Source: Cerioporus squamosus (lineage: Eukaryota; Basidiomycota; Agaricomycetes; Polyporales; Polyporaceae). Taken from it: 64,000 nucleotides of DNA. Below, piece after piece: positions 47,243-60,200 of the stretch. The DNA is taken from contig JABYQS010000004.1 in NCBI GenBank assembly GCA_022592435.1, positions 556,544 to 620,543 of the forward strand. Direction: 5' to 3'. Each line of letters begins with the position of its first letter. The first letter of the stretch is position 1. The notes below the pieces were generated by a model. That model had not been told where the DNA came from. It ran no database searches and saw only the letters and a list, made by a program, of their open reading frames with translations. A program made the position numbers and the translations under genes.

Positions 47243-48916
47243 GCATGCTCAGCCACGGTTCAACTTCCTGCGGCTGCGTTATCTGCATGCAAGGACGTCA
47301 ACCACGAATGGCGCGGACGTACCCAAAAGCCTGAGAACACGACGTGGCCACAGCGCGCTGGCACAACATTTGCGGAGGACAAGCCTCAGCAACAGTCACT
47401 CGTCCAATCTGCCCTAGCAAGAGCAGACGGCGAGACGTCGCCTGCGTCCCGGTACGCCTGCTGAGTCTCGGTTAGTGAGTATTCAGTGACTTGGAGTCGA
47501 GGTGCACATCTGACTTACCTCCTCCACCTGCAGGCGAATCTTGCAAACCTTCGCGTCAGATTGCCTCGGGCTTTCGGCTACCGAGCGTCCTGACTCGACG
47601 CTTGAATCGTCGGGCAGTCGGGACATCTGGAAGATGAGCTCGGCAGAGAATCAAGCAGGAGTTATGTCCACTCACCGCCTCCGAGTCGGTGACCGAGTCT
47701 GTTCGCGGGCTGTTGATCAGATCTGGCGCAGTTTTCCATCGCGAACGCATCAACGTTCGGCCGGGAGCTCGCGGCTGCAACCCTCCTGTAAGCTGCGCGA
47801 ACGCCGACGATCCCGTCGAGGTACAGAGCTTGAAACACCTATCTGACTGGTGAATCCCGGCCCTGCCACATTTCTCCCGTGCACAGTCACGTCTCGGCTT
47901 CCCGCGCGCCGATCTAGCCTGACCGTGAGGCTGCGGACATCGAGCGCGACTCGAAGCAACAAGGACCTACCTTGAAGGCCGGAGAACTCGACACGGCCAC
48001 TCCGCGAGCATGCTCGTCTGGGCTTGACAATCGTCAACACATACGGAGGACATCATTGGTGATGGTCTCTCGCCCACGGCGCGGCGTCGGACGCCTTGCA
48101 AGAGCAGACAGCAACTTCCAGGTTGTGTACCGGTCTGAACTGTTGCGCGAGCCAAGGTTAGTGAAATCATTTGTACACGCCTCACGCGTCTGATATACCT
48201 CGTCCCTCCATTGACCTGCCGGCGGCCTCGCGTACTCGGACGCTTCTTTGTCTTGACGGACGCTTATCTGCACAGTCAGCTCGCCATACACACAGCCGGA
48301 CGAACAGAACGACGCCGACTCACCGCCTCTACGTCCCTGCTAGTTCCGGGTACACGGCGAGTGCGTCTCCAAGGGTGCGCCGGCACGAGGTCAGTCATGC
48401 CTGGATAGGGACAAGCTCGTGATAGTGCGCACTCACCAGGCATGTAGAAGCGATCTTGACTTACATGATACCTTGTCTCTTCCAGCCGCGATCCGAGCAG
48501 AACTACGTCGATGTCTATATCAGTCGAGTCAGCGTACAATATCGGGAGCTGGCTGGAACATATCCTTCACATACCTAGCCGCAGACACCGGCGACCGGTA
48601 GCCGTCTGTAACATGGATTAATCAAGTGAGTATGGGATCTTCATCGTGTCTCGGATACTTGATGTACCTTCTATGATAGCCTGTGGCTCTCCGTGTGGCC
48701 GTTCTGTGTACGCATGTCGCAGCGACAGCACTCGGCACCTGGTGCAGCCGAATCGGATTGTTCTGGCAGGCCGCCCGTACAATAACACTGCTAGTTCAAG
48801 ATTGCGATCCACCGCACACAAAGACTTGACGCACCTTTTCTCCACGCGGGAGGCCCCTCACGATGACGCGGGGTCACGGAACCTCGGCTGAAGGCTACAA
48901 GTGCAGCAGTGGGTAC

Positions 48917-49722
48917 TCAGGCACATGTCGCACCGATCGCGACGTTCGGGTTGAGGTACCTGGTGGACCGGTCAGTCCTTTCCGGTTGGTACAAGGAAGC
49001 GAGACGATACTGACGTACCTGAGTAGTCCGTGGCGAACTGAAGCTCCGGAAGCCGTGTCGGGAGGCGATTCTAGACACAATTGCGCTGTCATGACTCATC
49101 AATGGCACAGTCAACCCATTCACATGACGCACCTGCTGCGGGACAAGTTCTCTCTGCTTCGCTTGCATTGCGAGAGCCGCGGAGGGAGTAGACGGAAGGA
49201 CCGAAGACGACCGCATAGGTGGCTACATAAGCTGGGGCCTAGACAGTAGCGAAACGTGAGTTGCCGGTAAATCCATGCTTGGGACTCAAGATTGATGCTC
49301 ACCAAGTGAGTACCATCGCCTTTGCAGAGTATGCATGGCCAAGATGGTTTTGAACTAGGATAGTTGTCGTGTAAGAGCAGAGCCTGTATCTTCGTCACTG
49401 TCAATCCGAGGAACCTCGCTGGAAGGCAGCGAGGGTGAACATACCGGGGTGTCAGCAAGTGTCGACATTCCGGCACTGGATAAACTGGACCTAACCGGAG
49501 CCATGATGTCAGTGAACAGTCCAGGTACCCAAGGGAAGGGGACAAGTGACTTACCAGATGACCACAAACCTGCGGGAGTCGGGACGAATAACTCGAAGTC
49601 ATGTGCGGTACAGGGTGCGGAGACGAGAACATCAAAGCAGCGCGAATGCGGCGTAAAGCTTTGCAAGCAGGGATCATGTCGAGAACTTGAGATGCCGGAT
49701 GGGTGAGGAGAGGAGGGCACAT
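48917..49722 (-). CDS. Putative intron-rich orphan gene A, unit 2
   Basis: Copy of the model at 37735-38540. The splice ends are kept. In the first block Lys becomes Glu (HDFELF). The last residue before the stop is Ala rather than Ser. Confidence 0.33.
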
Positions 49723-50556
49723 GGGAGGGATGAGTGTCGGAGAGGACGAAGAGAGGACAGTATATATACCCACCAGGGATCTGTCCGGCTCGGAAACACC
49801 GAGAGACTCCTAATGCACATGACGAAAGCTCTTCCGAAGCTCTGAAAAACGAATGTGAGGTGACTTGCTGGCGGACCAACCAGGATGCGACAGCGCGAGC
49901 TCGGATACGGGAAGGTGGGTTACTAGTGGATCCGGGGTGCGGAAGATACAGATGTTCCAAGCATTAGCGTGTGTTGCGACGCTCGCAAATTCAAGGGCGC
50001 TGATCGCCTAAGTGAGCGCTCCACGCTGCATCAATTGAAGTGGCTTGGGAACACGGAGAGGCTGAGAATGCTGAGGAAGTGGATGTAGCGGATGCAGAGA
50101 ACTGGAGTGCATTCCTGTGTATCTCCTGACTCCTGTATGTCAGTGAGCATCGAGGAAGGTGTTCGTCCTCGCTTACTCTAGGCTAGGCCCTGGCATGGAC
50201 TCGGTATGGCTGCGTGTAGTATGACCATGCATATGTCTCAATCTAGGAAAGGAGTCAGTCGGGAGAACTTGAAGTGTGGACAGACAGGCTTACGGTCTGA
50301 GCATGTTGCAAATAAAAAGTCTGTACACCCTATAGTAGCATCCTAGGCCATGCTGAGGTGGCTGCAGCACACGTAGTTGTACTTGTACACCGTGTACGGA
50401 GGGTGAGAGGTAGTGGAAGGCCGCTCAGATCCAGATCTGTGCAAGGCGTAGTGGTCTAGCGCCGAGTAGCGCTGCCCGATTCGGACTTGCTCCCGAAGTT
50501 CGCTCTCGCATTTTCGCTCTGACTCTCTTCTATCTCACCTTCTAGCTAGCTCGAAC

Positions 50557-51709
50557 ATGGTATTTTCTGGCACTGAATATTAGAACCAAGTATCCAAGGC
50601 TCTGTTCAATGTCGCCAATCGCGATCTGAGCTCAGTACTGGCAGAGCGCGGTGGCACCGTCCTGCGTGTTGCTCTCACCTGAACTGGGTAAGTTTTCCTA
50701 TTCCACTTTCCATTGCACTGCGCTTTTGACTCTGTGTCTGTACTGAAGCATGTATTCTGCTCAGGATTTTGGTCTGTAGTTGACACTGACTGCATGGTAG
50801 TTGTGGCAGCGGATACCTTGAAGTACCGGGCGTAAGTCATAACACATTATGTGAGCGTGACGACAGGCTACAGACTAGATGTGCCTGTGAAGTGCTGCAG
50901 ATCTGACAGGATGAGGGTGCGGCCTTGGCAGCCTAGGCTCTCGGCTGCGGTTAGTGTCCCGAGCGCGCAGATAGGCTGCTGCCAGCCCACGACCCGATCA
51001 AAACGGCTCAACCCAGAGGGCACACCAGTATCTCCCTGTACTGCGAGTCCCACACAACGCAGCTATGTATGCGCATACGCGTATACTAAGACTGGTATAC
51101 CAGAACACTCAGGAGCTGGAGCCTCAGCTTGGGTCCCATCATAATTATGCCCGCTGGGTTTAACCACCCGACGGCAGGCAAAGCGAGGGCCGATGCTCGC
51201 GCAAGCTGGGCGAGGCCGCCGAGGCGGAGACGATGATTGTACTTATCGCCGCAATCTATGAGAGCCGTGTTGATGCGGACGGAGTTCGGTGAGTTGTGGT
51301 CAGAAAGTCGTCTATTGTCCACACTACATTGCGGAGCATCTATCTGATCCTACCCGGCCGGTAGTCACCACACGGCCTATAGTATCCGGCGAGCGGTTTG
51401 CAAAGCCATCTATGCCATGCTCCGGCTGCACAGAGACTCAGAGAGCCCTGCCCGCGATCCGAAGACCGATCTCAGCCGCGCATCCCGGAACCTGCTTCCG
51501 ACCGCGCCCCATCACTGGCACATTTACCTACCATAGCGACACGCGGCATGGTCCCGTTCCCCTCTGAGGGCCACGACGTCCTCCAGCCCTTCGAGTCTCT
51601 GCTCGCCACCACTTGCAACAATGCGGACTCAACTGCGCTTCTGTCTGCGGCTGCTCACGGTCCTCCTCCGTCTGGCTTTGCAGTAACTCGTATCCTGCTG
51701 GAAGAGTAG
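50557..51709 (+). CDS. Putative intron-rich orphan gene B, unit 2
   Basis: Copy of the model at 39373-40514. In the first joined exon a G-to-A change is silent in this frame (TCG to TCA). Near 51190-51240 extra bases give a longer open frame (KLGEAAEAETMIVLIAAIYE) than in unit 1, so this copy may be nearer the intact form. Confidence 0.35.
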
Positions 51710-52480
51710 GCATTCCTGTAGAGAAAGGTGAGCTCCATGTTATGCAGCTTCTCAATGCCGCCTGAGACGTCCCTCCTAGGTGATCAGTCACGGAGTTAGC
51801 TAGCGACCTGTTCGTCACCTACGCACCGGGTACGAACACGGATACTCCTCCCGCCGCGCACATCTCGGACGATACCGGCAGCTCTCAGAGTCAATGCGGA
51901 GAACGTACCTTCCCGCTACTCGCAACACTGGCGAGTCTGATTATCGGCATGAGCTCGCGGCGTGGTTGTATCCTGCGACGCCACAGGCGCGAGCCGTATG
52001 AGCTCGCGAAGCGGCCGCTCTGAGCTTCCCGGTTGCAAGATTGACCTACCTGTGAGTGCATTCAAGTTGCCCGGGAGGACGAGCCGGACGAGAGGGTACA
52101 ATGTACGTACCTGCTTGTCGCTAGCGAGATGTACTTACTGATTGCACAACCTACCTTGCAGGGTGCGTCTGGAGCATGTCTGCGGTACGCTTCAGCCTGT
52201 TTTGCGACATGGTATAGCTGTTGACCTGCTCGCCGATCCAGGGACCTACCTTCTGACATGATGCGGCTCCAAGCGCGACTGTCCGAACCGACTGTCAGAG
52301 CTCGACGGGAATGCGCTCTCCGAGTCGGCAATGCTGACAGGACCTGGGAAGGTACATACCTGCGCTCTGTATCGCTCTTCCGAGGCCAGCTGTATGACCT
52401 ACCTCGTGCACAGCTCGCACGGATGCCGCTGTCCGCTAGAAAGGTCCACTTCAGCCTGTCTCCTGCCGGCATACAGCCAC

Positions 52481-53149
52481 TTACCTGCGCGCACATCCTA
52501 GTGTTGCTGCCATCTGGGCTGCAGATGTGCACTCTGGCGGCTTGGCTACTGGCGAAGCTCGATGGGAACGGACCTTTTGACACCGAGTGCGCAATGCTGA
52601 CTTACAGATGGATGCCTCGGCGGCGGCGGCGCGTGAAGAGCCCTCTACGCAGTGTTTGCGTGCTTGCTTCTTCAACCAGGCATGCGGCTCCAAATTTGAA
52701 GGAGGTCCCCAAGGCACAGCGAGCAAGTTCCGTGGCTTACCTGTGAGTACTTCTCGTTTCCCTCCCGCTTCATGGCTCAGCAGTGCGTAAAGCGCGTCGC
52801 TCGGAGGTGGCGGCGCGATGCGACGGTCTTGGACGCACAGGAAGCGGCCATCTTGTGTCCCGCGCGGTGGGTGTCGCATCAAAAGCAGGTGCACGTCGAG
52901 TTTGACGTTCGACGAGCGTGCAGCAGGGCGGTGGGGGCGGGAGGCAAGACGCGCGACGCGCCGCGAGACACGAGATCGCGAAGTCCGCTGCCTGCGCGCC
53001 CGTGCTCGGAGAGCGTTTTCGAGGGTCGTACGCCCGCGTTCCTCTGCTTGGCTGCGGGCGGGAGCTTGGGTGGAACTGTATATAGCCTGTACTACGTAGT
53101 CCGAAATCCGAATGCACCTGTCCAAGCCTGTGGCGAGCCCATCCCGCAC
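52481..53149 (-). CDS. Hypothetical ORF C in unit 2 (orphan)
   Basis: Copy of the 222-codon frame at 41286, with three residue changes (Ser to Arg, Asn to Ser, His to Pro) in the N-terminal part. The same uncertainties apply. Confidence 0.28.
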   Translation of the reverse strand: MRDGLATGLDRCIRISDYVVQAIYSSTQAPARSQAEERGRTTLENALRARARRQRTSRSRVSRRVARLASRPHRPAARSSNVKLDVHLLLMRHPPRGTQDGRFLCVQDRRIAPPPPSDALYALLSHEAGGKREVLTGKPRNLLAVPWGPPSNLEPHAWLKKQARKHCVEGSSRAAAAEASICKSALRTRCQKVRSHRASPVAKPPECTSAAQMAATLGCARR

Positions 53150-53197
53150 AGAAAGCCACCTCCGGGGCGTACCATCTCAGACACAAGTCCTACTGCT

Positions 53198-54547
53198 CTA
53201 TATGGCCCCCAACCCACCCTTTCCAATGTTTTTATCGGCGGACTCGACGGGCACCGTCACACGCGAGATCCCGGAGAGGCCGCCAATCCCGCGAACAAAA
53301 TATATTCCGCTGTTACGACACCCGACGCCCCTCGCTCTCCACCTCGGACGCCATGTCCACCGGCGCGTTGCCCGTCCGCATCCGTTGGACACTCCTGCAC
53401 CCATGCCAAACGAGCCTGAGGCGAAACCATCACCTCCACCACCCATCCCGATGACCTGCGCTGGAGTGAGAGGCCCGGAAGCATCCATCGACGACGGCCC
53501 TCGCTGAGACATGTCTCCGCCAGGATTGAGAGGTGCAGGTGAGGATGCCATGTTGAACTGGGCGTTGTTCATGTTGCTCATCTGCATCCGCGGGACGTTA
53601 TGGGTGAGTTGTGGTTGCATCGGGGGATTCTGGAAGTTCATGAACATGGAGTTGTCGGGGGTCATTTGCGCACGGTTTCCAGTCGGCTGTGGAGGCATGG
53701 GATTACCTGCCAGCGCGCCTGCCATGTTCGGCTGCTGCTGTCCAGACGGCCCCACGTGCTGGGACGAGCCAAGCTGGGATTGCTGGTGTTGGTGTTGGTG
53801 TTGGTGCTGGTGTGGCATCGACATCGAGTTCGCGAACGCGTTGTGTTGCATCGGATGCGTCTGCGGCTGCCCCAGCGTCGACATGAGCTGCTGCCCGGAC
53901 GCCGACCGCGCGTGAGGCGGGAGCCCATTCGCGCCCTGCATCTGTCCCGCCCGGGTCATCGGCAACCCCATGTTATCGGGCGACATACCACCTCCCTGCG
54001 ACGACGCCTGCTGGTGCTGCCGCATCTGCATCTGCATCTGCTGCTGCGTCATCCCGCGCATCGCGCTCATGGGAGGCTGCCCGTTCATGCTCATACCGCC
54101 CCCAATCATCCCTGGCTGCATCCCCGGCATCCCGTGCGCACCTGCCTGTCCCACCATCGGCTGCGGCTGCACGCGTCGGATCGCTTGCATGTTCGCCCCA
54201 GCGAATCCGGCCATGTTCTGGAGCGGGTTCGGCGCGAGACCGGCCATGTGAGAGGGACCCGCGCCTCCAGCGGGGTTCAGCGCGGGGCCGTTGGGGTGCT
54301 GGCCCATGTACACCGGGCGACGGCCTGGCTGCATATTGAGAGGGTAGTTGGGATTGGGGGCGCCTGGCTGACCGCCCATAATTCCGAGACCGGGGTTCCC
54401 GCCTTGGCTATTCTGAAGAAGGCCCATGTTATGCGGCATGGTTTGCTGACCTGGCTGTGGTTGTGGTGGCATAAACTGCTGGCCCATGAGGCCCTGGTGC
54501 ATGTTGGGAACCCCTCCACGGAGCATGTCGGGGTGAGGAACGTTCAT
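53198..54547 (-). pseudogene. Truncated LDB gene copy 3 (N-terminal part only)
   Basis: As copy 2, with the same 383-residue start but a longer foreign tail (449 codons in all), because a stop present in copy 2 is changed here. One residue differs in the shared part (ARTASG to ARSASG). Its upstream region diverges from the other copies beyond 54895, so its promoter may differ. Confidence 0.78.
53202..53507 (+). CDS. Chimeric junction ORF, unit 2/3
   Basis: Same 101-codon frame at the second unit junction (53398/53399), with Tyr to His and Trp to Leu changes before the junction. Promoter-like TATATA lies upstream at about 53079. Confidence 0.33.
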   Translation: MAPNPPFPMFLSADSTGTVTREIPERPPIPRTKYIPLLRHPTPLALHLGRHVHRRVARPHPLDTPAPMPNEPEAKPSPPPPIPMTCAGVRGPEASIDDGPR

Positions 54548-54895
54548 GACGAGGCTCGGATAGTGAGAAGTTCACCGACGCGAGGGCCAGGATGTGGTGT
54601 CGCATGCAGGAGACAGAAGACAAACCACCACAGGGAGACGTCAAAATCAGCCGCAGAGAATTCGGCAGTGCCGCGGGAGATGGCGGTGGAGGGATGTAAG
54701 GGCGTCGAGGACGTCGAGGGCGACGAGGAGGAAGGGAAAGTTGAGTCGCGTTGTACTCACACGCTTGAGCGACGGCACTGCTTCCACGCCACGAGCCCAT
54801 CGCCTGCCCCGATTTCCCCGCATCTCCTCCCGACTTTGCCCTCTTTCCCTCTCGTCTTTGTCTGTTCGTCTCTTAGATGCCTTCGCGATGGCTGT
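53399..54895. repeat. Tandem segmental repeat, partial unit 3
   Basis: About 1.5 kb matching the start of units 1 and 2 (LDB 5' half and upstream region), with a few substitutions. Close identity ends near 54895. From there to about 55150 only patchy similarity remains (for example GCGTATC..CGAG..CCGACA..GCC.CG.ATGCCGC). The third copy therefore seems to run into an older, diverged form of the same upstream region. Confidence 0.88.
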
Positions 54896-57269
54896 TGCTC
54901 AACATTGCTCAGCATTGCGATCGAATTCGCGGTGGTTTGACCTTCGCACATCGACGAGGAATTACTTCCGCGCCGAGGCACGCAGTGGTCGCGGCGCGTA
55001 TCTCAGTCTGCGAGATCCGACATCGTACCCGGCCTCGTATGCCGCAGCAGAAGGTCATTGGTGAACCAAACCACTCTGCGACCACGCAACGGTACACTGC
55101 GCACTGCGGACATATCCTCGCGTCTTCAGGTGAGCATATGCGCAATGTTCAGGACACAATCGATGCATACGGCAGCTTCAGCAGCTATCGCCAAGACGTT
55201 CTTTCTGCTTTGTTCTAGTGCGTTATCACTTCTACCGTTTCCTATCTATTGTCTTTTAGCAACAATCGAGAGTCAATTGAGAGTTGTGGACTATGCAAGT
55301 CGGTGGGATGAGACGGCAGTACCCGCTGTAGATCCGCTACCCAATGGGTTAGCGCAGTGTGCATACACCACATACACATACAGCAGATAGCTTTAGGAGT
55401 TTGCTTCTCAAGCCTTACTTTCAACAATGCAGCGCGGCGGTATATGAGAGAAGTAACGCACAACAGCTATCGCGCGAATTGCGGAACCACATGGGTTCGC
55501 AATGGAACTCACTACATTGACGCTATTGAGTACAGGCATACGACTGGAATACTCATTCTACATGGATCTGTCCATAGAGAGCCCGGGATACGATAGCATC
55601 TTCCAATATACAAAGACGGTTACTGGATTGGCGATACAGGGTGCAGGCCGGAAATGATCTGGGTGGAGAGAGACGGTAGGCAGGTACGCAGTCATGGTAG
55701 GTGGGGGCAGTGAACTGAGCATCATGCGTACCAGCAACCTGCAATCTCCAAGCACTCTTTCCCAGCTGCAGGAAGTGTCATTCTAGCGACCTGTTGCCGG
55801 CCTTAATGTCCTTGCGCCCTCAGACGCGATATCCTACGCCGGTGGCCTCGGGAGCGACGTACGACGGTATAGCGATACTGACGTACCATGAGCGAGCCCA
55901 TCTGTGCTGACTACCCAGATTCCCTTGGGCGTTTCCACTGATACGACGAGATCGCGTAGTGCATAGGTTGGTCAAATCCGGGGATGGCTGAGGACAAGGC
56001 CGTCTCGTATCATTGCGACCGTATCCTCGGAAGGTGGGTACACAGCACATGTTCACAGGTAGCAGAAAGAATCGAGGGAGGTGACGGAGATCTCTACCAT
56101 GTGGAGACGGTCGAGGGAGAAGCATAGGTGGTGGCATCCCGTGTCGAAGGACGCCAAGCGACATGCGAAAACAGCTGTATGACGTATAGGTCACAGAAGA
56201 GAGTGAAACTTGAGGCTCGGAGACGAGGACGGGAGTGATCGAGACACCAGAGGACAGAGAGCAACAGAGAAAAGCGCCAGACTGGGAGAGTGTGTCGGAG
56301 CGGGGAGTGACACAGGAAAGAGAAGCGGTTGCACGAAACATAGCAGAGCGAGACCAAGGATTGATGGATGGAGAGGAGGGCTTGGATATATGCGTCGGTC
56401 CTGCGGGTGATGCCAAACGAGGCCATCACTTTGCCAACAGCAGGAGTGGGAGAGAACGAGCATACAGCCTCTTGACTGAGTGTCCTGGGGTCGAGACTGA
56501 CGGACTCGGTTAGCCACCTCAAGCCTGTTCACGCAGATTGTACAGATCTGTTGATAATTACAACATCATTAGCTCGCGCTCGGGAAGACGACAAACGACT
56601 CAGCGCAAGACTTACCTGATTCTCGATGCCGTTGCAGGCCACTCGCCCAGCGTAAGATATGTTCAGTATGCCTAGAGTGTTGGACCTCGACACGATGTAC
56701 GGTCGGGCAAGATAAACAAGAAAACCGGGGTCCTTAAAGGTTCTTGACTAGCATTGAGACGAGGGTGACTCGGAGAGAGAAAGCGGATATCTAAATCATA
56801 CCTTCGCCGTTACTTCCTCATCTCGTTGGCCTTCCCGTCTCCATTTAGTCAACGGTACGTGCGCAGCCCTCCTTGCGCGTCCTCAATTGCCACCATGTTC
56901 TCATTCAGCGTTCGCGAGCGCGGCTGGCTACGGCCAACCTCATGGCCAACCTTGCGTATGCTCGAGATACAAATGGGATGGGACAGAGCGACCGTGACGA
57001 ACAACGTTCTGAGCGAGAGACTTGAGGACAAGGCCCGAGCTTGGCAGCGAGCAGCAACCTCAAGTAAGGCGTGGACGGAGTACAGGCATAACTCGGATGA
57101 ACGAAGCAAAAACGCGGTTTCGGCTAGCTGGGCGTGGCAACTGGGCGCTCCCTCCTCCCTCCTCCTTCCTCCTTCTTCTCCCCCTCTTCGTCTGTTTACC
57201 CTACACTCTCGTTCTGGCTTAGACGGCTTGTTCTTGGATCTCGAGGTTACCGATTGTTGACCGGAGCCA
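54896..57269. other. Gene-poor stretch before the kinesin
   Basis: About 2.4 kb. To about 55150 it is patchily similar to the LDB upstream region. From there to 56800 I find only short or low-complexity frames. There are a few donor-like strings on the minus strand (for example ACTTACCTG at 56612). The last 150 bp are C/T-rich (57150-57190) and probably belong to the kinesin promoter. No tRNA was recognised. Confidence 0.4.
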
Positions 57270-60200
57270 ATGGCGGAGCATGGCGATGGAAACATCAAGG
57301 TCGTCGTCCGATGTCGACCCCTCAACTCACGGGGTTCGTATTTTCCTGCTACGCGTTCGTACTTCAGAACTGACATCGATACCACCACGCCCTGCCATTG
57401 ATGCCGCTGTATGTCCATACGTGGATGAAACGCCACAGAAATCGCGCGCGGCGCGAAATGTCTCGTGCGTATGGAGGGGAACCAGACCATCCTCGAGCCC
57501 CCGGAGCCGGGCTCGGCGGGTGCGCAGGCGACGTCAGGACGCGCGTCGGAGCGCAAGCCGATGAACTTCACGTTCGACAAGAGTTATTGGTCTGCGGGAC
57601 CCAGGGACGAACCGAATTACTGCTCTCAGCAGACGCTGTACGACGACCTCGGGAAGGAGCTGCTGGACCATGGGTTTGCTGGATTCAACGCGTGTATCTT
57701 GGCATGTGAGTAGCCTCTGCAATTGTATAGTGGGATGTTTGCTCAAGCTTGGGGTAGATGGACAGACAGGTGCGTGCTCGATCGTGCAGGAGGGAGGCCG
57801 GAAGTTGATTGAACGGACTAGGTTCTGGGAAGTCTTACAGTATGATGGGTTGTAAGTGCTTAACTACGCGTTTCGCTTCGGGCATGCCCGCATTCTGCAC
57901 CGTGCGATGGGCTGTCTATGGTACTGCATACCTTTTCGTCGCCCCAAATCACGTGTGAGGAAGGGCGTTGCATAGGCGTCCTCCACACATTTATGTCTTG
58001 GAAGCCCATCGCCCGGTGCACAACCAAGGCGTGCCCGCAGTGCTCTTCGAATGGGTTGGATTTGACACTATGTTGAAGATGGCGCCGACAAGGGTATCAT
58101 CCCGCTCACATGTTCGGAGCTCTTCGCGCGCGTCGAGCAGAAGAAGGCCGCCGATCCACACATCAATTTCACGGTAGAAGTATCCTACATCGAAATCTAC
58201 AATGAGAAGGTCCGCGACCTCCTGAACCCCAAGAACACCGGGAACCTCAGAGTTCGAGAACACCCGAGCCTTGGCCCCTACGTTGAGGATCTGTCGAAGC
58301 TCATGGTCAACAGCTACGACGAGATGATGACGCTTATGGACGAGGGAAACAAGGCGCGAACGGTCGCTGCGACGAACATGAACGAGACGTGCGTATTGGA
58401 GTTTGCTACTCGTCAGGATGCTGACTGTGGCGTCCAGATCGTCACGTTCGCATGCCGTATTCACCCTGCTGCTCACCATGAAGAGGCACGACGTCGATAC
58501 CAATCTCGACACGGAGAAGGTCTCGCGCATCAACCTGGTCGACCTTGCCGGCTCCGAACGTGCCAACTCCACGGGTGCTACGGGCCAACGGCTGAAGGAA
58601 GGTGCCAACATCAACAAGTCTCTCACCACCCTGGGCAAGGTCATTGCTGCCCTTGCTAGTGCGAGTCAGTCGGAAGGGAAGAAGGGGAAGAAGGGGAAGG
58701 GAGAGGACTTCATTCCTTACCGAGATTCCGTATGTCACAGTTACCCTCGCCTGCAGCCGTAAACTGATTGGCTGGTTGTCTAGGTCTTGACATGGCTGTT
58801 GAAAGACAGTCTGGGAGGAAACTCCAAGACTGCCATGATTGCAGCCATCTCTCCCGCCGACGTTCAGTACGAGGAGACGCTCAGTACACTGCGTTATGCC
58901 GATCAGGCGAAGAAGATCAAGAACAAGGCCGTCATCAATGAGGACCCCAACGCGAAACTCGTGCGCGAGCTCAAAGAGGAACTCGAGATGCTGCGAGGTG
59001 CGTCCAGTTCACGCATTTCGAGTATCTGTATGCTCATGTCGCTACAGCACGAGTGTCTGGTGCCAGTTCGGAGGCAGTCTTCGACCCCACCATTCCCGCG
59101 GAGCAGCAGAAGGTCACATACCAGGCAAAGGACGGGACGATCAAGACTGTCTCCAAGGCAGAGCTGCAGGAGCAGCTCGAGACAAGTGAGAAACTCATGC
59201 AGAGCCTTAATGAGACGTGGGAGGAGAAGATGCAGCGCACGCAGGAGGTTCAGAAAGAGCGAGAGAAGGCGCTGGAGGAGTTGGGTATCACCGTCGACAA
59301 GAACAACGTGGGTGTGCACACGCCGAAGAGGATGCCCCATCTGGTCAACTTGGTATGTTTCGCGGGTTTGATTGAATTGCTACCATGACCTTACCTGTGC
59401 TCATGATTGTCTGTGATTGCAGAACGAAGATCCCCTTATGAGCGAGTGTTTGATATACCAGCTCAAGCCGGGAAAGACCATGGTCGGCAGGTTGGACAGC
59501 GAGAAATCACTGTCCATCCGATTGAGTGGCGAAAGCATCGCCGAGGAGCATTGCTACTTCGAGAACGTCGACGGCAAGGTCACGCTGCATGCGATGCCGG
59601 ACGCAGTAACTGTGAGCCTTGTGCATTCTATCACGGTGGTGCAGTGATTAATGCACCCCACGTAGTTCCTTAACGGGCGGCAGATCACTGCTGGGCAGGT
59701 GCGTGACACGTCTTCACCAAGCCTCTTCTGCAGTAGATAGCTAAGCAAATATTACAGACATACAAGCTCCGTTCAGGCTTCCGTATCATCTTGGGTAGGT
59801 CTTTATGATCTCTCTGCTCTATAGCAAAATGATTCTCAACTCATACAGGGGAGCACCATGTTTTCCGCTTCAACAACCCCGAGGAGGTACGGAAGCAGCG
59901 AGACCGTGCTCGGGCAAAGTCCCAGATGAGCATTAGCGTCACCGCTGCCGATCTTGCTGCTGGAGACATAGAGTCGACGCGTCCCAGCTCCCCAACCGGC
60001 TCTAGTGTCGACGCCAACGACGTCGACTGGACGTTTGCCAAGCGAGAGGCTGCGCTGGCTAGGCTTGGATTGGACCCTACTCTGGACAACCTCCCCGACG
60101 AGGACCTGAACAAGCTCTTCGAGAAGATCACCAAGGTGAAGACCATGCGCGACCACAACGCGAAGCGGCCAGAAAGCAGTCTGAGCCAGGCAGACGATAT

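Larger units (their letters stand above)
42204..53398. repeat. Tandem segmental repeat, unit 2 (11,195 bp)
   Basis: A full second copy, directly abutting unit 1 and unit 3 and in the same orientation. It is 27 bp longer than unit 1. Differences include extra bases at about 46064-46085, a changed splice-donor-like site near 48465, and small insertions near 51190-51240. These scattered differences argue against a simple duplicate of reads. Confidence 0.95.

Noticed and set aside
31036..54895. A transposable element as the repeat unit
   Set aside because: No terminal inverted repeats, target-site duplication, long terminal repeats, transposase or reverse transcriptase motif was seen, and the borders fall inside two genes.
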